Part shown: piece after piece, positions 1-8,461 of the stretch | Layout: each line of letters opens with the position of its first letter | How positions within the stretch are numbered: position 1 is the stretch's first letter | NCBI GenBank assembly: GCA_003151895.1 | Contig: PLYX01000281.1 | Span: 1 to 31,758, forward strand | DNA length: 31,758 nucleotides | DNA from: Solirubrobacterales bacterium | Lineage (GTDB): Bacteria; Actinomycetota; Thermoleophilia; Solirubrobacterales; Solirubrobacteraceae | Direction: 5' to 3' | The notes under the pieces: generated by a model | What the model was told of the DNA's origin: nothing | What the model saw: only the letters and a program-made list of their open reading frames with translations | Database searches by the model: none | Position numbers and translations under genes: made by a program

Positions 1-453
1 CGTTGGCTGATCGCGCACGGGGTCCCCCTGCCGGGGCTCCGCCGGCCGATCGGCGTACTTGTCGCCGGCCGGACCGGAATCTACGTGTGTGAGCCCGAGG
101 GCATCGACCCCCACCGCGCTGCGACCGACGCCACCAGCGCCGCCCGACACCTCGCGCACAACGGCCGAGGGATGCGAGCGGACGTCATCCCGGTCGTCCT
201 GTGCGAACCCGCCGTCGAAGCGCACCAGCTCGAGCTCGCCGACGGACAACGCGCATGGGCGCTGCCGCTGGACCGTGCAGCGGCATATATCCGAGAAGCC
301 GATCGCGCGGGCCTGAGGCGCCACCAGCTGCGGCGCCTGCGAAACCCCGCTCCAGGCTGGGAGTACAGGACCACATCCAATGCCGACGGCTGGTCGTATG
401 AGATCCGCTACGACCTCTGGCGCCACGACCGCGCGATCGCGCAGGGCGGATAG
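1..453 (+). CDS. 3' part of an unrecognised protein (NERD-like at best)
   Basis: The reading frame is open from the first base of the window to a TAG at 451-453, so this is the C-terminal ~150 residues of a longer protein that begins outside the window. The visible part starts with a hydrophobic strand pattern (VLVAGRTGIYVCEP) followed by a helix rich in Ala and His and a second strand (VIPVVLCEP). It ends in an Arg-rich helix and an aromatic tail. The alternation of strands and the position of the second strand recall nuclease-related (NERD) domains, but the lysine-containing core motif of that family is not evident. I do not assign a function. No partner gene follows on the same strand. Confidence 0.5.
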   Translation, partial: RWLIAHGVPLPGLRRPIGVLVAGRTGIYVCEPEGIDPHRAATDATSAARHLAHNGRGMRADVIPVVLCEPAVEAHQLELADGQRAWALPLDRAAAYIREADRAGLRRHQLRRLRNPAPGWEYRTTSNADGWSYEIRYDLWRHDRAIAQGG

Positions 454-617
454 GCCGCGCGGGTCGAGCAGAATCCAGGTGTCGCCCGTGGGCTCCGTCC
501 TGACATACCAGCCCTAGCTATGCGCGAGCGAAGCGCATCACCACGCTTGTCAGCGCCGTTGTGCAGTCCGATCCGCCGGACCGGAGCTGTGCCGATCGCC
601 GTCTCATCAGGTTCGTC

Positions 618-990
618 TCATGCCGAGCGGACGAGGACACTCACTGCGGCGAGGTTCGGCACCACGAAATCGCCGTCGAGCAGGCCAGGCTCGACCGTGC
701 CCGCGAGCGCGATGACTCGGCAGCCGGCTGCACGCGCTGCGGCAATGCCTGCCGGGGCATCCTCGATCACGATGCACTCGCCCGGATCGACGCACATCCG
801 CTCCGCGGCTAGCAAGTAGCCCTGCGGGTCGGGCTTGCCGCGCTCGATATCCGTGGCGCTGACCAGAATCGTCGGCTTGGCGATGCCGGCTGCTTTAAGA
901 CGGGCGTGCGCCACCTGGCGATCAGCGGACGTCACTACAGCCCACGAGGCCGACGGCAGCGCCGCCATCAATGTCATCGCGCCCGCGCTT
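618..990 (-). pseudogene. N-terminally truncated HAD-family phosphatase remnant
   Basis: About 120 codons that match the C-terminal half of the complete HAD phosphatase at 3435-4136 closely along the whole length. Shared blocks include SWAVVTSAD (motif II Ser/Thr), RGKPDP.GYLLAA (motif III Lys) and VIEDA.AGIAAAR.AG (motif IV acids). The homology fades just upstream of the first ATG (977), near 990. The cap domain and motif I (DxD, the aspartate nucleophile) are absent from the upstream DNA in every minus-strand frame I read. Without that aspartate the product cannot be an active phosphatase. The two copies have clearly diverged, so the duplication is not recent. It lies downstream of, and on the same strand as, the stand-alone condensation-domain gene. 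Confidence 0.75.
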
Positions 991-1184
991 TCCCAACAGC
1001 TCGGCCGCCGGTGTTGGCCGCCCTGGCGGGCTACTACGTAGCGTGGCGAAGTTGTGGCCTTTGATCAGTTGGTGCGGACGCCTATCCTGTTCGTCGGCGC
1101 ATTTTGTGGTTGGTGCTGGCCGCGACGCGCAAGCGGATATCGCGGCCTGCGGGATACTCCCCGGGGCGCGCATTTGGTCGCTCG

Positions 1185-2621
1185 TTACGCGGCGACGCGG
1201 GCAGACAACAGGGAGTCGAGCGGGGAGTCCGGGTGAAGCACCATGGCGCGCAGCAAACGAGGCAATCTCTCCGCGATGGCACCGAGCGTCTCCACTGCGA
1301 GAACGCGCACATTGCCCTCTACGGCGCCCAGCAGCCATCCGGTCCGGTCCATCGTGAAACCGAACTCGAGCACTTGACCGATATATGACCAGTCGGCGGT
1401 GAGCACAAGCTGCTCATACCGAAAAGCCTGGGGTCGGATCTCCAAGGTGCCTGAGCGTGTCATGACGCGGCGTGGTCTAAGATCTTGCACGGCGGATGGA
1501 ATGATGTTGATGGTGACCTCGTAGGCACTTTGCGCTTGCCCCTCTTCCTCAGTCTCGCTGAGCTGATGCAAGGCACCAAGTGGGATGCGATTTGACTGTG
1601 CACACAAAGATGCCTCGCGAACGCGACCAATCATCTCGCGCGCTGTCACGTCGCCCGAGACCTCAACACGCAAGGGCACGATGTCGAATAGGCAACCGAC
1701 GATGGCTTGCAAATCGGCACTACCGCGGTTTGCATCGAGGACGCCGACCTCGACTAGACCTGATGCAAACGGCACGAGAGCGCTGATCACTGCCGCCTGG
1801 AGGCCCATCGCGAGAGTCGCACACTCGGAGCGTGCTAGCCGCACCAATGCGCGAACTACTGCTGGGGGCACCGGGGGCGTCAGACAGGGCCAAGGGCTGA
1901 AGCCGGCTTGGGTGTCAGGACGCGCTGTGTATGGAAGACGCACTCGACGGGTCGGGCGGTTGAGCTCCGCGCGCCAGTATGCCTCCGCTGCTGGGTCGGT
2001 TACGGAATTCTCCCACGCCGCGTAGTCGCCGAACTGCACCGGCAAGGGTTTGAGTCGAGGAGCGACCCCGTTCGCTGCATCCTCATAGCATTGGCAGAAC
2101 TCACGAGTTAGGATCATCCCGGACCAGGCGTCGCAGACCGCGTGGCTCATGACCAGGATCAAGATATGGTCGCTCGCCCCGACGTTCATAAGTGTGGCGT
2201 GGATGAGCCGGTCGTGCGCAAGGTTGAATTGACGACTAGCTTGCTCGACGATGGCTTGCTCGAGCCGTCGGCTTCGGTGCCGCTGCGGTTTCTGGCGCGC
2301 GGGCACTTGGTCTATGCATAGCTCGACACACGACGCAACGACCTGAACAACAGTCGCCTCAACTTCTCGAAGGTTCGTCCGTAGGCTCTCGTGCCTGCCG
2401 ACAAGGACGTTGACAGCGTCCTGAACGGCAGCGTGGTCAAGCTCACCGATGAGGCGCAAAAGAACAACTGTGTTGTCGTTCGAGCAGTGCGTCGCAGTGG
2501 AGGCATAGAAGCGTCGTTGCAGATAAGACGCCGGTAGCACGTACCGGGAACAGTCAGTCGGGTGGTCGGTAGCAAGAGGCTGGCCAGCGCTGCTGCCAAT
2601 GTTGGCCGTGGTGAAGGTCAT
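1185..2621 (-). CDS. Stand-alone NRPS condensation-domain protein
   Basis: A 478-residue protein that is essentially one complete condensation (C) domain, the module that joins two carrier-bound acyl or aminoacyl groups with an amide bond. The visible core motifs are in order: an N-terminal YVLPASYLQRRFY block (C1-like, ~28-39), RHESLRTN (C2, ~77-84), the active-site motif SHAVCDA (~159-165), PVQFGDYAAWEN (C4-like) and IVGCLFDIVPLRVEV (C5-like). In the usual HHxxxDG motif the second His is catalytic. Here that His (H160) and the Asp (D164) are kept, but the first His is Ser and the Gly is Ala. No adenylation or carrier domain is fused, unlike in typical multimodular NRPSs. Matching free-standing carrier and adenylation genes lie at 19.4 and 26.4 kb. 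ATG start at 2621. Acceptor and donor substrates cannot be read from the sequence. Confidence 0.88.
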   Translation of the reverse strand: MTFTTANIGSSAGQPLATDHPTDCSRYVLPASYLQRRFYASTATHCSNDNTVVLLRLIGELDHAAVQDAVNVLVGRHESLRTNLREVEATVVQVVASCVELCIDQVPARQKPQRHRSRRLEQAIVEQASRQFNLAHDRLIHATLMNVGASDHILILVMSHAVCDAWSGMILTREFCQCYEDAANGVAPRLKPLPVQFGDYAAWENSVTDPAAEAYWRAELNRPTRRVRLPYTARPDTQAGFSPWPCLTPPVPPAVVRALVRLARSECATLAMGLQAAVISALVPFASGLVEVGVLDANRGSADLQAIVGCLFDIVPLRVEVSGDVTAREMIGRVREASLCAQSNRIPLGALHQLSETEEEGQAQSAYEVTINIIPSAVQDLRPRRVMTRSGTLEIRPQAFRYEQLVLTADWSYIGQVLEFGFTMDRTGWLLGAVEGNVRVLAVETLGAIAERLPRLLRAMVLHPDSPLDSLLSARVAA

Positions 2622-3434
2622 CTGTCAGCAAGCTTCATCTGTGCGGTCGATTGGTCCGCCAGCCGCCTTTGGACGGCCTCACTGGCTCACGTGAGTTGCC
2701 TCACGGTCGGGTCAGGCAACAGCTATATAGCGACACTCAACGTCGCGCTTTCGCGCCGCCTCCAGCCTGCCAGTATTGAATACCGCCCGAACTCGAAGAG
2801 GTCGCCGTCGGCGGAGGATGTCGCCATGTCTTTGCCGAGCGCATTTGTCGGAGCGGGGCTCCTGCACATCGACCAAGCCATGGGTGCAGAATCGCTCAAA
2901 CCGGTCGCACACGCGATCCTTCGACCGGTGGATCGCGTGCACCGCCGCAGGCCGCCCGACCGGGCCGCGCGGTCGCCGCCGAGGTCGCGGGCGCCGCTAT
3001 CCGCTTGTATTGACGATACTGGCCGCGAGCGGTAGCGGGTTGCTCGTCAGCATCGTCCGTGCTTTGACGAAGCTTCTTTGGCGTTTCATAAGTGACGGGA
3101 CAACCTCCCGTCCCAGGCGAACCCGGCGAGCAGACCGGGCGCATCTTCGGCGGACTTGCTCCTCATGGCTCTGAGTTGTTTCTCGAAGCGCTCGCACATC
3201 CGTACCAGGCTGAAGCCGAGGCTCACTGCAGAATGCTGAGCGCCTAGGGCATCACCCAGCCCGGACTCTGTTCGGGCGACGCGATGACCACAGTCCTGGT
3301 CGGCTACGCCGGCCGCCGGGACGTCAACGGTTGCGCGGGCGAGTCGCATCGCGTCGGCCTACTGATGGCGTTGCGCAATTCGATGGGCGGGACCGTCGCT
3401 GCGTCCAAAGCCCCGGTCACGTCGCGTGATGCTG
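2622..3434. other. ~810 bp with no recognisable gene
   Basis: Both strands contain only short, Arg/Pro-rich open frames without recognisable motifs or convincing ribosome-binding sites. An 8-bp self-complementary CTATATAG sits at about 2723-2730, roughly 100 bases upstream of the condensation-domain gene, and could be part of its promoter. I could not pair it with a convincing -35 box. The stretch separates the condensation-domain gene from the complete HAD gene and may be decayed DNA. Confidence 0.4.
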
Positions 3435-4136
3435 CTAGTGGTCGGAGACGCTAACAGCGGTGAGGTTCGGCACCACAAAGTCGGCGTTGAGTAGGTGGCT
3501 CTCGACTGTCCCTGACACGGCGACCACTCGGCACCCGGCAGATCGAGCCGCGGCGATCCCAGCAGCAGCGTCCTCAATCACCACGCAATCGCTGGGGTCC
3601 ACGGACATCCGCTTCGCCGCAAGCAAATAACCCTCCGGGTCCGGCTTGCCGCGCACGACGTCCGTGGCGCTCACCAGGATAGGCGGACTGATGATGCCAG
3701 CTGCAGCCAGCCGCGCATGCGCGACGCGCGGGTCAGCGGACGTGACCACTGCCCAACTGGCCTTCGGTAGCGAGTCCGTCAGTGCCGCCGCGCCGGCGGC
3801 TGCCCGAATTCCGCGTACGTCGCTGATCTCTCTCTGAACCAGGGCCCTAGACTCCTGGGCGATGTTAAGCCAGGGCGCGACAGCCCGTATCAGGTCCGTG
3901 CTGGTCAATCCGTGCGAGGTCTCTATGACCTGCTTCGCATCCAGCCCATGTGTCGCGGCCCAGTGTTGTAGATGCCGACAGATCACCGTCATCGACTCGA
4001 CAAGCACGCCGTCCATGTCGAAGAGCACACCTCTGCAACAGAGCTCAGCGGCATTCCCGTCGAGGAGCAGCGTGAGTGATCGGGGCTGATCGCTGCCGGT
4101 GGAGTTGCCGGCGGCCTGATCACCGGGCAGGGTCAC
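3435..4136 (-). CDS. HAD-superfamily sugar-phosphate-type phosphatase
   Basis: A complete 233-residue haloacid dehalogenase-type hydrolase. Motif I is VLFDMDGVLVES, with nucleophile D40 and acid/base D42. It is followed by a small helical cap (~50-105), motif II WAVVTSAD, motif III RGKPDPEGYLLAA (Lys) and motif IV VIEDAAAGIAAARSAG (metal-binding acids). This is the beta-phosphoglucomutase/DOG phosphatase-like subfamily, which typically dephosphorylates small sugar or polyol phosphates in the cytoplasm. The GTG start at 4136 overlaps the stop of the preceding small frame as GTGA, which suggests translational coupling. The N-terminus carries ~30 residues ahead of motif I, so a start further downstream is possible. 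A truncated paralogue lies at 618-990. In this context it could serve a cyclitol or amino-sugar pathway, but the substrate is unknown. Confidence 0.88.
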   Translation of the reverse strand: MTLPGDQAAGNSTGSDQPRSLTLLLDGNAAELCCRGVLFDMDGVLVESMTVICRHLQHWAATHGLDAKQVIETSHGLTSTDLIRAVAPWLNIAQESRALVQREISDVRGIRAAAGAAALTDSLPKASWAVVTSADPRVAHARLAAAGIISPPILVSATDVVRGKPDPEGYLLAAKRMSVDPSDCVVIEDAAAGIAAARSAGCRVVAVSGTVESHLLNADFVVPNLTAVSVSDH

Positions 4137-4290
4137 AGCGCGGCACCAACAGCACCACTGTTCACCACGTCCTCGCCCATGCCGACGGTGTGATTGTAGG
4201 AAGCGACCTCAAAGTCGCCGGTGGCACATGGAACCCAGTCGACCCTGCGCGGGTACGCCGGTTCGTGCATGCTGTCCACGAGAGTCGATG
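4133..4290 (-). CDS. Small frame or gene remnant coupled to the HAD gene
   Basis: A minus-strand frame that stays open from about 4471 ends in a TGA at 4133-4135, sharing bases with the GTG start of the HAD phosphatase (GTGA overlap). That arrangement is characteristic of co-translated genes. The last ~50 codons have balanced composition (DFEVASYNHTVGMGEDVV), unlike the Arg/Ser-rich upstream part, which may be out-of-frame decay. I do not recognise a family. It may be the C-terminal stub of a lost gene lying between the methyltransferase and the phosphatase. The 5' boundary given is approximate. Confidence 0.3.
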
Positions 4291-4436
4291 ACCACCGACG
4301 AGACGGAGCGCAGCCGCGCCCAGAGCTTTCTCGCGGCAGCCATCGACGGTGGCCGGGGATAGCGTCCGGTCGGGCACTTGCGTCCGACTCGCTACGCATG
4401 GGGGTCAAATATCTCGTCCACCTGGATGAGCGAGAC

Positions 4437-5276
4437 CTACGCGACAACGCCAATGGTGGCGCGGTCGTCACCCAACATGTCTGTCACGGTCCGCGGTTCT
4501 CGAAGGAGCGCCTGTACCTGAACGGCCTGCGAGGGGTCGTGCTCTAGCGCGACCCTGAGGCCGGGCGGAGCGTCAGCTACGAAGTCTCGGATCGTGTCGA
4601 GGCCATTACGACCCGCATACACGGCGATGTGGGGCTGGTGATTGGCGTACTCGAGCCGAGAGGCGGGGCCATCGTCTTCGCCTCGGTACGGCAGGGAGGC
4701 AACGACGAGGTCGTAGTCACCGGGAGGCAGGCCACGCTGGACTTCGAAGGGGACGTCAAGCTGTAGCCGCGCGGCGTTCCCTCCGGCGACCGCTACCGCA
4801 CCTCTAGAGATATCCGAGCCACTCACTATAAGGTCAGGGCGCTCACACTTCGTCGCGAGAGCGATCGCCCCCGAGCCAGTCCCAACGTCGTGGACACGTG
4901 ACCCTGTTGGCAATTCTAGGGCGAAATCCACCAGTACCCCGCTTCGTTCCTGCGGGACGATGACGCGATGGTCCACGGCGAGCTCGATGCCACGGAACCG
5001 GCAAAAGCCCAGGATGTACTCGACCGGCTCGCGGGAGGCGCGGCGCTCGACGTATTCCGCGACGACACACCGCTCCGGCGCTGGGATCAAGGCATCCGAG
5101 GAACGGGTCAGGGAGCCACCCATGGCGCTCTCGATGAGCGCTTCTGCGTCTGCGAGCGGGCTCGGACACCCGGCCTGGGCGAGACGCTCGGCAGCCAGAT
5201 CGATGGTCGCCGCGATTGTTGGCGGGCTAGCGCTCTTGGGTGGTGGTGAGATCGGTGTTGGTGGCATCGGTGGCAT
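4437..5276 (-). CDS. HemK/PrmC-like class I SAM-dependent methyltransferase (copy 1)
   Basis: A 279-residue protein with HemK/PrmC architecture. A helical N-terminal domain includes RRASREPVEYILGFCRFRG (~78-96) and leads into a class I methyltransferase fold. The SAM-binding motif I is VHDVGTGSGAIALATK (~128-143), and an acidic SGSD follows motif II. True PrmC enzymes methylate the release-factor GGQ glutamine and use an N-P-P-Y motif to hold the amide. Here the equivalent is SLPY (~194-197), which has lost the Asn, and the usual PRPETE stretch reads PQERSG. This argues for a changed substrate. There is no prfA, sua5 or rpmE neighbour. The Pro-rich start (MPPMPPTP) may indicate a true start downstream. 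A second copy at 25434-26195 has been split by an insertion sequence. Confidence 0.8.
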   Translation of the reverse strand: MPPMPPTPISPPPKSASPPTIAATIDLAAERLAQAGCPSPLADAEALIESAMGGSLTRSSDALIPAPERCVVAEYVERRASREPVEYILGFCRFRGIELAVDHRVIVPQERSGVLVDFALELPTGSRVHDVGTGSGAIALATKCERPDLIVSGSDISRGAVAVAGGNAARLQLDVPFEVQRGLPPGDYDLVVASLPYRGEDDGPASRLEYANHQPHIAVYAGRNGLDTIRDFVADAPPGLRVALEHDPSQAVQVQALLREPRTVTDMLGDDRATIGVVA

Positions 5277-5694
5277 GGCCAGGATGGGCGGAACCGTTGA
5301 TTGAGTCAGTTATGCCGGAGCCCAGCCGGCAGGGCCCTCATCTGATCGACGGAAATATCGGACGCTCGGCGGAGCCAATCGGCGCGCTGCTACGCAGCTA
5401 CCAGACGGATCCGCGCGACGCTCAGCCAGCCCCGCGCTACCTTCTGGGCGTAGCGGGCCGACCGCAGAAGGCCCGCCCGACTCAGTCCGCAACGCTCGGA
5501 CGTGCGGAGTCCATTAGGCTCGATTACGGCGGGTCGACGCAGCCGCTAGCCAGTCACTGCGTGCCGCCCACCAGGGAACGAGTCGACCTGGACGAAGGGA
5601 ACCGCCGAGAAGCCAATTCCCACCGAGGCTAAGCTTCACGCGACTCCCGTAAGCTACATCGACTACTGGCGCCCACTCATGCCGTTGCGTCCTG
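5277..5694. other. ~420 bp without a recognisable gene
   Basis: This stretch lies between two minus-strand genes, the copy 1 methyltransferase and the ROK kinase. It holds only unconvincing frames with skewed composition. I saw no terminator hairpin, repeat or homology to the rest of the window. It probably contains the promoter of the methyltransferase gene. Confidence 0.35.
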
Positions 5695-6738
5695 CTAAAC
5701 CATGGCGTCAGCGCCTGCCGCCAACGGGGCGCTACTCTGGCTTCGGAGCAGCCGGGAGGCAAGCAGGGACGCCCCAACGACGCTCGCGTGCGGGCCTGAA
5801 CGTGCCAGCTGGATCTTCACCTGTTCTCGTCGCGCCGGCGCCGTACGACTGGCCAGTTCGTCGACCGCCACGCTGAGAAACAGATCGCCGGCCTGTGACA
5901 GTCCGCCCCCGATGGCGATTAGGACCGGCTCGAAGATGTTGATGAGCGAACTAAGTCCGACGCCGAGCCAGCGTCCAAAGTCGCGCATAACCGCTTGGGC
6001 ATGCAGGTCGCCGGTGCGAGCGATGTCAACGACATCCTCGGCGCCGACCCGTCCCGTCCGGGACAGAACCTCAGCTAAGGCGCTCCCCGGCGCGCGGAGC
6101 GCACTCATGCGGCCATCCCGTGCGAGCGCCGCCCCGCTGCACAGGGCCTCTAGGCATCCCCGGTTCGGACAGACGCCGAAGCAGTCCGGGCCGTCTGCCC
6201 AAACTACGAGATGGCCGAGCTCGGCACCGAGTCCGCTGTGCCCTCGAAGCAGTTGGCCGTTGATAATGGCGCCGCCGCCCACTCCTGTTCCGAGCGTCAG
6301 CACCACGAGATGCCGGCTCATGTCCGAGGTAAGCCGATGGGCTTCCGCGATCGCGGCGCAGTTGCCGTCGTTGTCGAGGAAGACCGGCAGCTCAAGTCTA
6401 TTCTTCAGGATTGCACGAAGGGGCAGGCCGGACAGTGGGAGATTGCCAGTCATCACGACCCCGTCTTCGTAGGCGATCTCGCCGGCGACGCTGAGGCCGA
6501 CCGCGCCGATCGCGCCGATCGGTTTTGCGAGAGCGGCCACCATTCGGGCTACCTGATTGACGAGGGCGTCGGCGTTTTCCCGCGACGTGGGTTCGACAAC
6601 CACACGGCTTGTTTGGCCGCGGCATCGCGAGAGAGCCGCGATTTTTGTGCCGCCGACATCGATACCGATTGTGACCGGTGCGGTAGTCACGCTTTGCAAC
6701 GCAGCCCGATGGAGCGCACGACGTGACTGTCGAGACAC
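5695..6738 (-). CDS. ROK-family sugar kinase
   Basis: A 347-residue ROK (repressor, ORF, kinase) protein without the N-terminal helix-turn-helix of the repressor members, so it is most likely a kinase. The phosphate-binding loop is TIGIDVGGTKIAAL. The catalytic/sugar-binding block is FLDNDGNCAAIAEA, followed by LTLGTGVGGGAIING, the GAELGH motif, and the zinc-binding stretch CFGVCPNRGCLEALCSG (a CxxGCxE-type motif). Family members phosphorylate glucose, N-acetylmannosamine, N-acetylglucosamine, fructose or cyclitols. The GTG at 6738 gives a 16-residue Arg-rich leader. The GTG at 6690 puts the start just before the first strand and is equally plausible. It is transcribed divergently from the DeoR-SIS-ABC cassette and probably supplies the phosphorylation step for the imported sugar. 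Confidence 0.88.
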   Translation of the reverse strand: MSRQSRRALHRAALQSVTTAPVTIGIDVGGTKIAALSRCRGQTSRVVVEPTSRENADALVNQVARMVAALAKPIGAIGAVGLSVAGEIAYEDGVVMTGNLPLSGLPLRAILKNRLELPVFLDNDGNCAAIAEAHRLTSDMSRHLVVLTLGTGVGGGAIINGQLLRGHSGLGAELGHLVVWADGPDCFGVCPNRGCLEALCSGAALARDGRMSALRAPGSALAEVLSRTGRVGAEDVVDIARTGDLHAQAVMRDFGRWLGVGLSSLINIFEPVLIAIGGGLSQAGDLFLSVAVDELASRTAPARREQVKIQLARSGPHASVVGASLLASRLLRSQSSAPLAAGADAMV

Positions 6739-7454
6739 CCCCGCAGAATGGCCGCCAAGACACCCATTATGTGGGCGCAGACGCTCGGCACACCTCTCCG
6801 TTGCGGCTCTCGCGGATGACGTTAGTCGCGCATTTCGCCCTCGCCCACGTCCCTCGCGAAAGGGGCGGTCCGGACGGCTGCTCGCTGTCTGGCGCGGCGT
6901 GTTTCGTTTGCGGCCCGAATTTCTGCAACTGCTGGATTCGAGCCCCGGGACTACGAGCCTGCGCCATCTCGGCGTACGGGGCCGCGGCGGCCTTGCATTC
7001 CGTTGCGACGGTCATGAAGGGTCGGTGCCTCGCAAGCCGAGCATGTGGCTCAAGGAAATCACGGCGTTGCCCCGAATCCGATCTGACTGATATCCGGATG
7101 CTGTCGCTATTGTGGGACGTGTTCAGCAGCTCGGTCGTGCACGGAAAACGAGCATAAACAGAACCAATCGCAAATGTCAAGGGAGCGTCTGTCGTTCAAC
7201 CGCGCGCTCAGAACCCCAGCACGCAGGCACGCAGGAGGCATCGTTCTAGTTGCCGGCCAGCTCTCTGGCTGAGCCGACGCGCATTCGTTCTAAGTTGAGC
7301 GACCGTGCCCCGCGGTGTCTCGGGGCCAGGACAGGCGTAGACGCTCGGCGCGGATCAAGGTCGAGCCAGCCCAACCGGACCTTGGTTTGACCCGAATCTT
7401 CGTTCGTGCGCGTTTTGGCGCGAACTGTCGCCCACTCCGTGCTAACTTCCGCGC
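6739..7454. other. Divergent intergenic region between ROK and DeoR genes
   Basis: About 715 bp separate the two divergently transcribed genes. The frames inside are not convincing as genes. The region must hold the promoters for both sides. A locally A-rich tract lies around 7141-7180, in an otherwise GC-rich background. An inverted repeat just upstream of the DeoR start is listed separately. Confidence 0.4.
7402..7425. promoter_or_regulatory. Inverted repeat, candidate DeoR operator
   Basis: GTTCGTGC and GCGCGAAC form arms of eight bases (one position is G-T rather than a true pair) around an eight-base centre. The repeat ends 29 bases before the GTG start of the DeoR-family gene. Autoregulation by a site overlapping the promoter is common in this family, so it is a reasonable operator candidate. 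No second copy was found in front of the SIS or ROK genes. Confidence 0.35.
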
Positions 7455-8264
7455 GTGGCGAACAGCGGACGGCGAAGCGCATTTGCCGAGGAGAGGCAAC
7501 GGCGCATCACTCAATACGTCGCCAGCCGAGGCCGCGCGCACGTCGCCGAGCTCACAGCGCTGGTGGGAGTGACCGAACCTACGATCCGGCGCGATCTGTC
7601 CGAGCTGGCCAGCCAGAAGCGGCTGAAGCGCGTGCACGGCGGCGCGATCGCGGTGGAACCCCTGCTCGAGCCCGAAGCGGCGAGTCGCGAGCTTCAATAC
7701 GTGGCTGCCAAAGAAGCGATCGCCGCCGCCTGCATGCAAGAGATCCACCAGGGCAGTTCGCTGTTCTTGGACAGCGGCTCAACCGTACTGCGGGTCGCGC
7801 AGCGCCTGACCGGGCACCACGTCGACCTTCTAACGAACTCAATCAGGGTCGCGGAGGCGGTAGTCGGTTTCCCCGGCGTGCGCCACACGGTCCTAGGCGG
7901 CCAGCTGCGTCGCACAAGCGACTGCTTCGTCGGCCCGCTTGCCCTGAGCGCCCTCAAGCAGTTCACCGTCAACGTCGCATTCATCGGCGCGAGCGGAATC
8001 TCGGCTGAAGGTATTAGCGACTCGGACCTCGGCGAAACGCAGCTCAAGACCGCAATCATCGCCAGGGCTCGACGGGTGGTGGTGCCGATCGATCACAGCA
8101 AGGTGGGTTCAACCCACTTCGCACTCATCGCGCCACTCGATCACATCGACCTCGTCGTAACCGATCAAGACAACGCCGAGCTACAGGCAGTGTGCAAAGA
8201 GCACGGCGTCGAGGTTCGCGTGGCGCAGGCCCTGGACGAGCATGAACTCAGGGCGGCGTCATAG
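7455..8264 (+). CDS. DeoR-family transcriptional regulator
   Basis: A 269-residue regulator of standard DeoR length. The N-terminal winged helix is clear: RQRRITQYVASRGRAHVAEL, then TALVGVTEPTIRRDLSEL with the family signature TIRRDL, then RLKRVHGGAIA. The C-terminal DeoRC effector domain (~80-240) has the sugar-phosphate-binding landmarks LFLDSGSTVLRVAQRL, LLTNSIRVAE, GGQLRRTSDCFVGP and FIGASGIS. Proteins of this type usually repress a sugar-use operon until a phosphorylated intermediate binds. The start is GTG at 7455 with no obvious Shine-Dalgarno, so it may be leaderless. It heads the plus-strand SIS-ABC cassette and faces the ROK kinase. It is expected to control both, through a site such as the inverted repeat at 7402-7425. 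Confidence 0.93.
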   Translation: MANSGRRSAFAEERQRRITQYVASRGRAHVAELTALVGVTEPTIRRDLSELASQKRLKRVHGGAIAVEPLLEPEAASRELQYVAAKEAIAAACMQEIHQGSSLFLDSGSTVLRVAQRLTGHHVDLLTNSIRVAEAVVGFPGVRHTVLGGQLRRTSDCFVGPLALSALKQFTVNVAFIGASGISAEGISDSDLGETQLKTAIIARARRVVVPIDHSKVGSTHFALIAPLDHIDLVVTDQDNAELQAVCKEHGVEVRVAQALDEHELRAAS

Positions 8265-8295
8265 ACGTCGAGCTCAGGAAGCGAGAGCCGTAGAC

Positions 8296-8315
8296 CGGAC
8301 GCCGAAAGGCGTCCG
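8296..8315 (+). terminator. GNRA-capped hairpin after the DeoR gene
   Basis: CGGACGCC and GGCGTCCG form a perfect eight-pair stem closed by a GAAA tetraloop, 32 bases after the DeoR stop codon. There is no U-tract, as is common for high-GC terminators. It may stop or attenuate transcription between the regulator gene and the transport operon, or stabilise the deoR message 3' end. Confidence 0.6.
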
Positions 8316-8461
8316 TGCTTGCGATTAACGGTGGCCGGCAAACACCGGGGTCGCGCGTTTGCGCAGATTCAACGTCGGCAGATCTCTCGGTAGGGGCATG
8401 GGCCGATTTGAACGCAGCCCCCAGACACGGGGCCTCCGGCGGCGAGAGCTTGAGCGGCTAG

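Noticed and set aside
922..1357. Overlapping 130-140 codon frames on both strands between the HAD remnant and the condensation gene
   Set aside because: The composition is Arg/Pro/Ser-rich as expected from high-GC shadows, parts lie antisense to or inside the better-supported genes, and there are no motifs.
2562..3349. Several frames in the gap upstream of the condensation gene that looked faintly like transposase pieces
   Set aside because: No DDE motif, inverted ends or duplication was found, and the resemblance was only Arg-rich composition.
6920..6985. tRNA-like T-arm (TTCGAG flanked by G/C runs)
   Set aside because: The five-pair T stem does not form, and no anticodon or acceptor stem can be built around it on either strand.
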